Of a stretch of 64,000 bases of DNA, positions 23,701-31,683 are shown in pieces. The position numbers were made by a program, and so were the translations under genes. How positions within the stretch are numbered: the stretch's first letter is position 1; the number at the start of each line of letters is the position of its first letter. The notes beneath the pieces are model-generated. The model ran no database searches. It was not told the DNA's origin and saw only the letters and a program-made list of their open reading frames with translations. Source of the DNA: Bacteroidota bacterium (GTDB lineage Bacteria > Bacteroidota > Bacteroidia > Chitinophagales > Saprospiraceae); NCBI GenBank assembly GCA_963169455.1, contig CAUJDW010000113.1, forward strand, positions 59,410 through 123,409, given 5' to 3'.

Positions 23701-24690
23701 GCCGCTGCCGTCAACGGCAATGCCCTTGGGCGCATCGTCCTCGTGCAGGCTGCCATCGTACACCGCCTCCCAGTTCAGGATGAGGGTGCTGCTGAGCTTC
23801 AGGGTTACAAAGTCCTTGCCGTTGCCTCCGGCGTTGCTGTAGCCGGCTACATAAATTTTGCCGTTTTCATCTACCGCCATAGCGGTGACTTCCTCCAAAT
23901 CCGTTTCCTCAGAAATAACCAGGGAGGTGGCCACCGAGCCGGTACTGGTGTTCAGGGTAAGGCTGCCGACGGCCCAGCTGGCAGCGCTCTGCTGCACTGC
24001 GCCGACGAGGATAACCGTGGAGGCCGTGCGGTAATATACATAACCCGCCACATCGTATAGGCCATAGCCGTCGATGGACTGCGCCCACTGCTGCGTGCCG
24101 GAGCTGTTGTATTTGATGCACAGCATATTCATGGAGTTGGAAAGGCTTGCCGTGCCGCCGGCGATGTAGATGTTGTTGCTGAAGTCGGTGTAGATATTAG
24201 TGCCTCCGTCGTAAAAAGAGCCGGCGCCGTTGTAAGTTTTGTGCCACAGCTTAGCGCCGCTGGCATTGTACTTCAGGGTGAGGGCGTCATAGTTGTTGGA
24301 GGCGCCGTTATACACTGTGCCGGCAATGATGATATTCCCGGAATTGTCCAGGGTCATGTCCCCAACGATTACATTGGCGGTGGTATCCGCGAGGTTGAAA
24401 GTAGTTGACCAGAGTTCGTAGCCGGTATTGTCGTACTTCGTGAGCAGCAAGTCGTACTTCCCGTACTGGTTGAGCTGGCTGCCCGCCACATAGAGGTTGG
24501 AGGAGGCGTCGGTAATGCTGACGAGCCGGTCGAGCGACTCGGCTTGTTCGCCTTCGTTGGCGTGCCATTCTTCGAGGTAAAAGGTTTGCTCCTGGGCGGA
24601 GAGTAGGGCGCCAGGCGCGTTAAACCAGAGCATGGCAAATATTATTGCGCGTAAACAAGGGGGGGGGGTGAAATAAAATAACGTTCTCAT
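20734..24690 (-). CDS. Large SBBP-repeat surface protein with T9SS sorting domain
   Basis: The 1318-residue protein has a signal peptide ending near residue 32 (LLSAQ). Two blocks of SBBP beta-propeller repeats are visible, at about 50-450 (recurring D-x-x-G-N-x-Y-V-A-G, KYNSSG.QW) and about 700-1200. They flank a central domain beginning FVENRGQ at about 485, of the type found in many Bacteroidota SBBP proteins. The C-terminus (IFPNPTSNRISVSLEG, WSDGIYLIVIRQSG) is a type A sorting domain. It is probably a large cell-surface or secreted adhesin-like protein. Ten consecutive C in codons 8-11 make the frame slip-prone, and base composition changes near 22,600. Confidence 0.85.
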   Translation of the reverse strand: MRTLFYFTPPPCLRAIIFAMLWFNAPGALLSAQEQTFYLEEWHANEGEQAESLDRLVSITDASSNLYVAGSQLNQYGKYDLLLTKYDNTGYELWSTTFNLADTTANVIVGDMTLDNSGNIIIAGTVYNGASNNYDALTLKYNASGAKLWHKTYNGAGSFYDGGTNIYTDFSNNIYIAGGTASLSNSMNMLCIKYNSSGTQQWAQSIDGYGLYDVAGYVYYRTASTVILVGAVQQSAASWAVGSLTLNTSTGSVATSLVISEETDLEEVTAMAVDENGKIYVAGYSNAGGNGKDFVTLKLSSTLILNWEAVYDGSLHEDDAPKGIAVDGSGNVYVAGFTTTANGKDFTVIKYNSSGAQQWAKLVDGAAGQDDEAWAITVDGGGNAVAAGYTTESSSRDFYTTILDPSDGSTAWSATFNGLANKHDEASQVMVDSTGSIIVLGKGQTDHPEVTAYTTVRYAKRSILLPHETEDASTAISFVENRGQLADTSGAEVTEVRFYNTSAYPATYFQNDRLSFVTAGIDTSASTPDTLHRVDMAFKNGKNDARVFGLGKREAYHNYYLGHIPEGRARVGLYERAVQTDIYNKIDLEFYSNNAGVKFYFVIKPGGNPADIQLDFEGQSSLSVDGNEALVVGTSVGAFSLPQPKAYQINSEGEEVEVNGAAEYVVEGDTLVRFGGIGEFDEGKHLVIEVGKPGIIHTSANDDWVTYFGEASNNDGIAIDVGPNGDIAVLTIARSTPYPTITGSSLFSNISGLEDAAISVFASDRSPLWGSFFGGSSHEEPTDVSFNSEGAVYIIGHTSSSSLPPGTFPAISSGLRGQRDGFVARFNPDGTELVWSSFLGGDSRDFAYGIDVNSQDHIFIVGQSEWQQNFPAKSKTNAYNQAFAGLNPEAYILEFGPENDQMWGSFFGGSKDEAFADIVINDENDDIFILGQSSTQQAAGNTSPCPPPTNGTFPDCNPGGVFYDTHSGNSGGGLLASDLIIVQFNSAGQLKWSTYLGGTDDDEAVSSFGANIKLGKIAFQDGSNDILAIIGNSQSCATFSGHEPEGYFQLLNFSPIIARFENRILSSSTCFNHGGGGPYGIALGPGGNVYIAGATIFGPPQSSSDFCLVTSGNVIPICPPASGAFFQDDDVTDGTINGPQANGGQEIFISAFDGDGTLVYSTLFGGNNGEVVRDLKIEGDYLYMTGNTTSNEKFPLIAPGAPAFFDDEYSGPGRDAFIAQLNISNLPTSLKEQAINENRLLIFPNPTSNRISVSLEGLPFTKSRIEIQVFDGVGRLLSSFETQWRQSFEADLSSWSDGIYLIVIRQSGKLYSAKVVKH
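24659..24668. repeat. Homopolymer G10 (C10 on coding strand) in signal-peptide codons
   Basis: Ten G on the plus strand correspond to C10 within Thr8-Pro-Pro-Pro11 of the SBBP protein. A change of one or two bases would frameshift the gene before the end of its signal peptide. The next in-frame ATG after the tract (24633) would give a signal lacking a positively charged start. Confidence 0.9.
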
Positions 24691-25080
24691 GGCGTTGGAA
24701 TTATGGCTAGGAAATAAGGTTTCACGCCAGGTGCTTTAGGGCTACCATTATGGCGTTGGAAATGTTGGCCGTTGCCGGTTGTTTGTTGTCCTGGGAGCAT
24801 AGGCCTTTGTATCTTAATGGCTGCGGTACTGTCCAATGCTAAATGGGTAGCCCGCTGTAGTGCTTTGTGTTTTAGTTTTGAGTATTTCGATACCGACACC
24901 TTTTTCCGGGCGCGAACCTTGAGGGAAGGCGTCGCCTTATGCTTATGGCAAGTGTTTGTTTGGTTTGTGTGCGCGTTTGGGAAAGGGTAGAAAAAGAGAT
25001 GATTGTAAGATACGTTTATTGGGCAACAATGTCAATGGCAAGGAAGTAAAAAGTACTGATTATACTATTGTCCAGGATAT
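24691..25080. other. 390-bp gap without a recognisable gene
   Basis: The stretch separates the SBBP gene start from the phosphatase gene stop and should hold the SBBP promoter. Two copies of ATGGCGTTGGAA (24690-24701 and 24750-24761) are the only repeat I see. Open frames here are short and show no family resemblance, and no tRNA or terminator was found. Confidence 0.5.
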
Positions 25081-25992
25081 TCATTTCCTCATCATCTCAT
25101 ACAACATCCCCTCCTTCATAGCATAAGCGGAAGTAAAGATCTGTTCCGTATTCGCCATCAGCAGCACTGCTTCCAGCAGGATGAGGGCCACCACGATCAT
25201 ATCGGCGCGCTCGGGCGGCAGCCCGGGCATATCGCGGCGTTCTGCTTTGTTAAGCCGAAGCAGCTTCGCATAGAAGGGAAAGAAATCAGGGACATTTACG
25301 ATGGTATGCAGGGGGTTTGTGGCCCCCTTACCTATAAAGTCAGCCAGCACATCGAAAGTGCCGGATGCGCCGGCAAGATGGCGGCAGGGAAAATCTGCCA
25401 GCGCCTGTTTCAACGGGCTCAGTACCGATTGGAGAAAAGCCTTCAACTTCTGGATTTCTTCCTCCCGGATGGGTTCATGCCGGTGAAAACGGTGGTAGAG
25501 CACCGCAACGCCTATCGGAAAACTCTGCGCCCAGCAGATACCACCCTCGTCTGCAATAATGAACTCCACGCTGCCGCCGCCGATATCCATAATGAGCATG
25601 CGTTCCCCAGTGGGCGGCACAGCCAGCACGACGCCTTTGTAAATGAGTTCTGCTTCACGGCCTCCGCTGATGAGCTGAACCTGCAGCCCCGTTTTTTCCC
25701 GGACTTCACGCAGGAATTGGCCGCCATTGGCCGCAGTGCGCAGGGCGGCAGTGCCAAAAGCGCGCACCTGTTCCACGGGGATGGCATATTCATCAAGCAC
25801 TTTCCGGAAATGGAGTAATGTTTCCATGCCCCGCTGATAGGGGCCGGGGCCGATGTTTTCGATACCCTCTTCCGCCAGTTTAATGAAACGGCGTTCGCGG
25901 TGCACTTCATGAATGGGGAATTCGGTTCCCTGTTCCGCAATCAGCAGATGGAAGGTGTTTGTCCCCAGGTCTATTACTGCGTGCCGCTTCAT
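25081..25992 (-). CDS. Ppx/GppA family phosphatase
   Basis: The 303-residue cytoplasmic enzyme has the ASKHA-fold phosphate-binding motifs AVIDLGTNTFHLL at its start, FGTAALRTA, IDIGGGSVEF-like MDIGGGSVEF near 140, and the late AGASGTFDVL motif. The family hydrolyses inorganic polyphosphate or pppGpp. At about 300 residues it is the short form lacking the C-terminal HD-like domain of GppA. Its start lies only 7 bp after the stop of the upstream lipoprotein gene, so the two are probably co-transcribed. Confidence 0.9.
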   Translation of the reverse strand: MKRHAVIDLGTNTFHLLIAEQGTEFPIHEVHRERRFIKLAEEGIENIGPGPYQRGMETLLHFRKVLDEYAIPVEQVRAFGTAALRTAANGGQFLREVREKTGLQVQLISGGREAELIYKGVVLAVPPTGERMLIMDIGGGSVEFIIADEGGICWAQSFPIGVAVLYHRFHRHEPIREEEIQKLKAFLQSVLSPLKQALADFPCRHLAGASGTFDVLADFIGKGATNPLHTIVNVPDFFPFYAKLLRLNKAERRDMPGLPPERADMIVVALILLEAVLLMANTEQIFTSAYAMKEGMLYEMMRK

Positions 25993-25999
25993 AGCTCTC

Positions 26000-26500
26000 T
26001 TATTGGCCTTGCGGCGCCGACTGCGCGCTGGTAAAAATCTGGTTGAAGAAATTGATGCCGGCCGGCATCATGCTGTTGGCATAGGCAGGGCTGCCCTGTT
26101 CGAAAAAGACGAAATAAGTACAGCCCTGGCTGAAGTAGATGTCGGCCTCCAGGCGGTTCTCCCCCTGCACCTGGAAAAAAATGCGCCCCACCGGCTTGCA
26201 GCCTGCATTGATCAGGGGCGTCTCCTCCGATACGAAGCGGATGGCGTTTTGGATATCTTCCTTTTTGTTCTGGCTGACGCTGAAGTTGGTGTAGTAAAAG
26301 ACGTAGTCGATGAAGTCGCATTGTTCCCATAAAACGGCCAGCGTATCCAGCGGCACGCTGGGGTAGAGGCGCTCGCCGGCAGCCTGGGTGGCGGCTCCGG
26401 GCTGCTCCGGAGCGCTGTTCCGGGCGCCTGCCTTGTCCGTAGAATTGGGTTGGCAGCCAAGCAGGGCCATCCCCAGCAATGCGGTCAGTAAGTTTTTCAT
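26000..26500 (-). CDS. Putative lipoprotein, unknown function
   Basis: The 166-residue product has a signal ending in LLGC (Cys16), a Ser/Ala/Gln-rich linker to about 45, and a folded region with FIDYVFYYTNFSVSQ, INAGCKPVGRIFFQVQG and a second cysteine in SQGCTYFVFFEQG. The two cysteines of the mature domain could form a disulfide. No family is recognised. It heads a likely operon with the Ppx/GppA phosphatase. Confidence 0.75.
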   Translation of the reverse strand: MKNLLTALLGMALLGCQPNSTDKAGARNSAPEQPGAATQAAGERLYPSVPLDTLAVLWEQCDFIDYVFYYTNFSVSQNKKEDIQNAIRFVSEETPLINAGCKPVGRIFFQVQGENRLEADIYFSQGCTYFVFFEQGSPAYANSMMPAGINFFNQIFTSAQSAPQGQ

Positions 26501-26596
26501 ACCCTTATTTTGGGCCGAAGATACGGCAGAAAAGGCGGATTGCCAGGCGATAGCTGCAGCTTGTTTGATATTCCCGGCCTCTTTTGCCCGGCTGGC

Positions 26597-27736
26597 TCAG
26601 GGCCGGATGACCACCAACCTCCTCGTAGTGATCGTTTTTCCCCGCTCGTCAGTAAGGCTGTACAGGTAGGTGCCCTTGCGGAGGGAGGAAATATCCACCT
26701 TCTCGATGAGATTGCCGTTGATGTAATACTGCCGGCTCCAGGCTTCAATGCCCAGTATGTTGAGTATTTTGAGCTTGTACCTTCCCGCAGGCAGGTTGTT
26801 GAACTCGAAGCGCACGCTGACGATGGCGGGGTTGGGGTACGCATAGACGCCCGGTTTCATGGCCTCCACGCTTTGGACGTTGGTGGTGATATTGTTGGCC
26901 TTATACTCCGCCTGGGCGACGGCCGATTCATTCTGGTTCATCACCAGCACCGCGATGGGTTCGAGCGCTTCGTCGCTCCAGAAGTAATAACTGACTTCCG
27001 TGCTGTTTCCCAGATCAGGCAAATTGAGTAGTTGAGCGGCGATATCGGTGATGTCCTGCCAGGGCAGAAAGCCGATCCTGGCATCCAGGCGGGTTTCCCG
27101 CAGCTCCGTCCTTTTTTCCCGCAATACGTCATAAACGCCGCCGGGAATGGTCAGGGTTCCCCAGGCGTCCACCTCATCGGTGCGCTGAATGTTGATGCGG
27201 ATGCGCAGCGAATCGGGCGTAATTGGCAGGTTGTCGAGCACACCGCCCGGCAGGGCGTCGGTGGAAAAGGGCACCGACAGGTTGGTTTCCGATTCATTGA
27301 CATCGCCATAGGCCAGCGGCGCCCGCTGGGAAATGGCCGGCGGGGAAAAGCGGGTCACCGTTTCCACACCCAATCCCAAAGGGTCGATGCCAAACAGGCC
27401 CAGGAGTTCGACCCTGGAGTTGGTCTTGCGGTAATAAGCGTGCAGGTTGTCGTTGAGCGCGCTTACGAAATGGGCGTTGGGAAAGGCGCTGCTGCCCGGC
27501 CCCTGCGCCGCGGGCCGAAGCACAGTCCGCCTGGTGAATGGGGATTGGAGGGTCGTAAAATTCCAACTTTGCTGCCCACCGGGAGGAGAAATGCTGACGC
27601 CCGACGGCAGGTTGTCGACCGCAGTAAAAAGCGTGTCTCCTGCCGAAGGGAAATTTTCGTTGGTAATAGTGATCTGGGCCTGCGCCCGGGGCGCAGCAAA
27701 AAACAGCAGCGCCCATAAAGGTAAAATGTGTTTCAT
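26597..27736 (-). CDS. Secreted protein with T9SS type A sorting domain
   Basis: The 379-residue protein has a signal peptide (LPLWALLFFAAPRAQAQ) and a beta-rich body with no catalytic motif that I recognise. The C-terminal region has the sorting domain sequence: VYAYPNPAIVSVRFEF, LPAGRYKLKILNILG, INGNLIEKVDISSL and KGTYLYSLTDERG, ending in VVIRP. It should be secreted by the T9SS. It stands alone on the minus strand; the lipoprotein gene downstream is 97 bp away. Confidence 0.82.
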   Translation of the reverse strand: MKHILPLWALLFFAAPRAQAQITITNENFPSAGDTLFTAVDNLPSGVSISPPGGQQSWNFTTLQSPFTRRTVLRPAAQGPGSSAFPNAHFVSALNDNLHAYYRKTNSRVELLGLFGIDPLGLGVETVTRFSPPAISQRAPLAYGDVNESETNLSVPFSTDALPGGVLDNLPITPDSLRIRINIQRTDEVDAWGTLTIPGGVYDVLREKRTELRETRLDARIGFLPWQDITDIAAQLLNLPDLGNSTEVSYYFWSDEALEPIAVLVMNQNESAVAQAEYKANNITTNVQSVEAMKPGVYAYPNPAIVSVRFEFNNLPAGRYKLKILNILGIEAWSRQYYINGNLIEKVDISSLRKGTYLYSLTDERGKTITTRRLVVIRP

Positions 27737-28120
27737 CCGCTTTTAATTGAATCCTCTAGTTATGAAGCTGCTCCGGAAAATCCCTGGGGCCGAAGTATTG
27801 GCCCGGCTTCGCCCTGCGGGCAGCCCTATTCCAACATTCCAGCATTCCAGGTGCTCCATTGCTCCCATCCCGGGCTTCCTGGAGCGCCCTCAGTAAGGTA
27901 TGGAGCAGATTCAGCTGCCTTGCGGTTGTAAAGGTAAACTTTTTGCAGCTTGGCGGCAAGCGGGCCGGGGAGATGGGGCGCCCTACTGACCTACTGCCCT
28001 ACTGCCCTGGCAAGGGGGTAAATCGGAGGGAAAAACCTGAAACCCTTATCCCGAAACGCGGATGGCCCGCCCTTTCCGGAGCCGGCCATCCAAATGTTGA
28101 TGCATCTATGTTTAATCAGC
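27737..28120. other. 384-bp gap without a recognisable gene
   Basis: Lies between the start of the secreted-protein gene and the stop of the first CBS gene. It holds a CCTACTGnCCTACTGCC short direct repeat near 27,985-28,012 and an 8-bp inverted repeat (GGATGGCC 28060-28067, GGCCATCC 28084-28091). No credible coding frame, RNA gene or T-run terminator was found. Confidence 0.45.
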
Positions 28121-28564
28121 CTAAGAATCCATCATGACGGGTTCGGAGAAAGCGAAAGTAATGAGGTCAAAGGTTGTGATGATGCCCACCAGTTTGCCTT
28201 TGCTGACGACGGGCAGGGCGTGGAACAGGTTTTCGCGGAAGAAGCCCGCCGCCATTTCCACCGTATCTTCGGGCCCCAGGGTGGCCACCTGTTTGGTCAT
28301 CACCTCCCCCACCAGCAGAGACCGCATGATCGCGTCGTTGTATTCCACGCTTTTTTCGGTTTTGAACAGTGTAAATCCGTGCAGCAGCCGCAGGTAATCC
28401 GATTTGCTGATGATACCGGCCACCTTGCCGTCGACGACAACCGGGATGTGGTGGATGTTATTCATGCGGAAGATGTCCTGCACTTTTTTCATAGTGTCGT
28501 CGGGCCCGACGGTGATCACCGGAGTGCTCATGATTTGCCCGACCGTGGTGGATCTGTCTCTCAT
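28121..28564 (-). CDS. CBS-domain pair protein (first of two tandem copies)
   Basis: This 147-residue cytoplasmic protein is made of two CBS motifs. The first begins QIMSTPVITVGPDDT with HHIPVVVDGKVAGIIS, and the second EVMTKQVATLGPEDT with HALPVVSKGKLVGIIT. CBS pairs usually bind adenine nucleotides and regulate partner proteins. I chose the ATG at 28564 because upstream residues (to 28603) do not belong to the fold. It is a diverged paralogue of the gene immediately upstream and probably shares its transcript. Confidence 0.88.
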   Translation of the reverse strand: MRDRSTTVGQIMSTPVITVGPDDTMKKVQDIFRMNNIHHIPVVVDGKVAGIISKSDYLRLLHGFTLFKTEKSVEYNDAIMRSLLVGEVMTKQVATLGPEDTVEMAAGFFRENLFHALPVVSKGKLVGIITTFDLITFAFSEPVMMDS

Positions 28565-28629
28565 TGGAGGCCGAATTTTATGGTTTGAGAAGATGCGGAG
28601 CAAAATGGAGTGGGGAGGCGCCTCATTCC

Positions 28630-29091
28630 TTAAGCTTCCTCTTCAAATGCTTCCTCTTCCTTTTCAATGACCGGCGAATTGAAGCCGAATTTCAGCAGGT
28701 CGTGCGTGGTTACCAGCCCCACAAGTTTGTCATCCTCCACGATGGGCAGCGCATGGAACTTATTGGCCAGGAAAATATCGGCCGCCAGCCCGATGGTGTC
28801 GTCCGGATCCAGTGAAATGGGGTACTTGGTCATGATGTCGGACGCGATCAGGCGGTTTATCTCATTTTCGCCATGGTTGTCCCCCGGGTTCTGATGCGAC
28901 AGAATGTTCATCACTTTATACAGGTCTTCCTTGCTGATAATGCCGACCAGGCGCTCTCCTTTTTCCACGACGGGGATATGGTGAAAATCGTTCTTGCCGA
29001 AAATGTCCTGAACGGCTTTCGCGGGCCTGTCGGGCGAGACCGTCACCAACTTGGTCGTCATGATTTCCCGAATGACTTTGTCCGGATTCAT
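28630..29091 (-). CDS. CBS-domain pair protein (second tandem copy)
   Basis: The 153-residue product has two CBS motifs (REIMTTKLVTVSPDR with HHIPVVEKGERLVGIIS; DIMTKYPISLDPDDT with HALPIVEDDKLVGLVT) and an acidic tail (EKEEEAFEEEA). The layout and the length between motifs match its downstream neighbour 65 bp away, so they look like a tandem duplication. Stand-alone CBS pairs act as nucleotide-sensing modules; the partner is not evident. It may be co-transcribed with the upstream lipoprotein gene, 26 bp away. Confidence 0.88.
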   Translation of the reverse strand: MNPDKVIREIMTTKLVTVSPDRPAKAVQDIFGKNDFHHIPVVEKGERLVGIISKEDLYKVMNILSHQNPGDNHGENEINRLIASDIMTKYPISLDPDDTIGLAADIFLANKFHALPIVEDDKLVGLVTTHDLLKFGFNSPVIEKEEEAFEEEA

Positions 29092-29117
29092 AATGCCGAT
29101 TTATTAAGGTTAGTCAA

Positions 29118-29864
29118 TTATAAGCGTTGTGCGAAATGGGACTGGGAAGCCTCGAAGGCGCCGAACAATTTCAGCACTCTGAGGAAAGCCGGCTGCAGGG
29201 CGTTGCTTGCCCTGGCCATTTCCAGCCGGTCGGCGCAGCTCACTGTTTCAGCGAAGCGGCCCAGGGCTTCCGCCATGGCCTGTTGCTCCTCCCTGAGCCG
29301 GCTTTGCTTCTGGGCGTCAAATCCAAAGAGCGCTGCGTCAAAGGGTTCGGCACAGAGTTTTTCCCAACTTCTGCGGGTTTCCCGCAGCAGTTGTTCATAC
29401 TCGCTCCATTCCATAAAGCAAAGCATCTCATCATTGGCGGCCTCCCGCAGGAGGCTGAGGCTGCCTTCGAAATCGTAGAGCCCATCCAGGTAATAGTCGA
29501 CGCCATACCTGTCCCGCAAGTCTGCCAGTTCGTACTTGACGTGTTCAAGCTGGTTGGCGGCTACCTGCGGATAGTTGGCGTCAATGGCGTAGTAGGCGTC
29601 ACCCAGCCAGTCGTTAATGCGCTGGAAGGTTTCCCTTTCTTCAGGGAGCATTCCCTCGTACTGTTTTCTGAGTTGCTGCCACCGAAATTCCAGAAAAAAT
29701 ACGGCGCGTTTGGCCTGGTAGGTATCTCCTTCGTAGCTGTATAGCAGCACCGGAAGGAAAGCCTGGTCAAACTGAACCAGGGCCTTTCGGATTTCCGGCG
29801 TTTGGCAATTGGCCAACAGCAGGGCAAGGCCGCTGAGCACTATCGTATGGGCCAGCCTTCTCAT
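29118..29864 (-). CDS. Helical putative lipoprotein, unknown function
   Basis: The 248-residue product starts with a signal ending in LLLANC (Cys20). The remainder is almost wholly alpha-helical by composition, with many Glu, Arg, Gln and aromatic residues (for example FLEFRWQQLRKQYEG, YEQLLRETRRSWEKL). No enzyme or binding motif is visible. It is upstream of and in line with the paired CBS genes, which suggests a shared transcript. The family is not recognised. Confidence 0.72.
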   Translation of the reverse strand: MRRLAHTIVLSGLALLLANCQTPEIRKALVQFDQAFLPVLLYSYEGDTYQAKRAVFFLEFRWQQLRKQYEGMLPEERETFQRINDWLGDAYYAIDANYPQVAANQLEHVKYELADLRDRYGVDYYLDGLYDFEGSLSLLREAANDEMLCFMEWSEYEQLLRETRRSWEKLCAEPFDAALFGFDAQKQSRLREEQQAMAEALGRFAETVSCADRLEMARASNALQPAFLRVLKLFGAFEASQSHFAQRL

Positions 29865-30035
29865 GGGGCCTGATTTTCGTTTTAAAATGAACCGCTCACC
29901 CTTCAGCGGGACACGCGCCAGCCCCGGGCTTTTCCTCTGCTCTTATGCGGTATTACTTTAAGCCGTTCCGCCAAAGTTATCGCCTGAAGGAGCTGCTCCC
30001 GCATGACTTTTCTCATTCGCCGCTTCTGATTTTCA

Positions 30036-30593
30036 TCAGCGGCCGGGAAAAAGGCCGAACCGCAGGGAAAGGCCCGTGTAAAGGCTGCTGAAGTTGCCGC
30101 AGCCTACGTCTTCCAGGTTTTCGGCGCCCAGCACCCAGCGGTAGCCGCTGATCACAGCGGCGCTGATATGCCGGCTCAGCGGGAACTCCACGCTAAACTC
30201 CGGGCTGAAAGCCTGGACGACTTCCTCCTGCACACCTTCGCTCACCCCGTTGTGCACGGCTTCCAGAGCTGCAGCACCCTGCCCTGCCCGCAAGCCGAAA
30301 CCCAGATTGAGCCCGGCAGTGGCCGGAAAGAAATAGGACGCCCACAACCCATATTCCTCCAGGGTGGATTCGTAAGTTGGCGTTTGGGCCGGGCGAAGCG
30401 TCCGCAGGCCGTATATGCCCAGATGAATACGCCCCCGCGAAACCCCTGCTTCCAAACCCCCAAAGGGTGTATTGGAGCCGTTGGCCTCACTCAGGTATGC
30501 CGTTACGCCGGCATGGGCGCCCCAGCTCTGAGCCTGTAAAACCCCCAGGCCCGCCAGCCCGTAAACCGCGATCCAAATGATCCATTTTCTCAT
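30036..30593 (-). CDS. Small outer-membrane beta-barrel-like protein
   Basis: The 185-residue product has a signal peptide ending in LGVLQAQ. It then shows alternating short hydrophobic strands with aromatic residues (GLWASYFFPATAGLNLGFGLRAG, SAAVISGYRWVLGA) and ends with LYTGLSLRFGLF, typical of the last strand of an 8-strand barrel. Its function is unknown. It lies downstream of the TonB receptor and DUF4249 genes on the same strand, 199 bp away. Confidence 0.7.
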   Translation of the reverse strand: MRKWIIWIAVYGLAGLGVLQAQSWGAHAGVTAYLSEANGSNTPFGGLEAGVSRGRIHLGIYGLRTLRPAQTPTYESTLEEYGLWASYFFPATAGLNLGFGLRAGQGAAALEAVHNGVSEGVQEEVVQAFSPEFSVEFPLSRHISAAVISGYRWVLGAENLEDVGCGNFSSLYTGLSLRFGLFPGR

Positions 30594-30792
30594 GGTTTTC
30601 AGGCTTTTATTGTAAATAAAGGTAAATTCTTTGCCTTCCCGGCGCGATGATTAATTCATCCGGAAAGGTTGACTTTTGTCATTGCGTTTTAGTGGCCAGG
30701 AACCCTCTGGAAAAGGGCTGAAGGTTTAAGGCTGAAGCGCCACAGGTGCGGCCGGAAGACACAGAGCGGGAGGCAAAAAACCGAAAGGAACG

Positions 30793-31608
30793 CTATTCCC
30801 TGATCTCCAGCTCCGCAGCCGAAAGGCCCGACACCTGAAAGTAGCCGATGGCGCCGCCCTCGATATTGGTGCGCAGGTTGGCAGGCTGCCCGCTGAACAT
30901 GCCGCCGTCGTTGCTGATGTTATTGAGCATATCCAGATAATACTTGTACCCCTCCCGCGATATGGAATAAATTTCTATCCGGGCGACATCCGAGGCGGCG
31001 TAGTAATAAGGAATGGGCAGCGCATCGATGTTTTCCCCCAGAAATTCATCACTGCTGACGTTCACCCAGCTGCCGTTGTCGGTCATCAGGGTGTCGTTGC
31101 GGTAAAACTTGATCAGGTAGTAATCTTTCGTTTCCTGCGGTTCGTTGATGTAAACCAGCACCTCGTAGAAGCGGCCTTCGTTATCCGGGCTGGCCTTTTC
31201 TTCTTCATCTACCCTGATGGTGAGGCTATCGAAGGGGGGTAGCGTGTGCATCGTTCCCGAGGCGCGGAAGGTAGCGCCCTCCGCCTGCACGGACATGGTA
31301 TAGGTTCTGCCCGCCTTTCCCGTGAAATCGGGCTCCGGAACGTAATAGCCGGCTTCCTTTTCCACAAAAGCATAAGTGTTCCCCTCCTCATCCTCAACGG
31401 CCACCGTGGCGCCGCTCACGGCCGGAGCCTTGCCGCTGCTGCTGAAGGGAGTCGTTTTGCTGATGCGGATGTATTGCCTTCCGGCCTGGTCCGTTACCAG
31501 GCCTTCGATGACAATGGCTTCTTCGGCCTGGCCAAGGTCGAGTTCTATGGTTTTTTCGCAACTGAAAAAAGCGAGGGTAGCGAAAGCGAACAAGAGGACA
31601 TTTTTCAT
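30793..31608 (-). CDS. DUF4249 lipoprotein, partner of the adjacent TonB receptor
   Basis: The 271-residue lipoprotein (signal ending FFSC, Cys17) has the DUF4249 pattern: VIEGLVTDQAGRQYIRISKT, then SGATVAVEDEEGNTYAF, GRTYTMSVQAEG, ETKDYYLIKFYRND and the C-terminal NDGGMFSGQPANLRTNIEGGAIGYFQVSG. DUF4249 proteins are regularly encoded next to CarboxypepD-type TonB receptors and are thought to be surface lipoproteins cooperating in uptake, like SusD. Here it follows the receptor gene by 75 bp in the same direction, so an operon is very likely. The substrate is unknown. Confidence 0.9.
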   Translation of the reverse strand: MKNVLLFAFATLAFFSCEKTIELDLGQAEEAIVIEGLVTDQAGRQYIRISKTTPFSSSGKAPAVSGATVAVEDEEGNTYAFVEKEAGYYVPEPDFTGKAGRTYTMSVQAEGATFRASGTMHTLPPFDSLTIRVDEEEKASPDNEGRFYEVLVYINEPQETKDYYLIKFYRNDTLMTDNGSWVNVSSDEFLGENIDALPIPYYYAASDVARIEIYSISREGYKYYLDMLNNISNDGGMFSGQPANLRTNIEGGAIGYFQVSGLSAAELEIRE

Positions 31609-31683
31609 GATAGTTGGTGTTTTTTATTGCGGAGGCGCCGCAAGCCGGCGCGGCCGGGCCAGCGGCGCCTCCGCGGGTGGTTT

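Noticed and set aside
24772..24990. 72-codon frame in the gap upstream of the SBBP gene
   Set aside because: No family resemblance or start context; probably a chance open frame.
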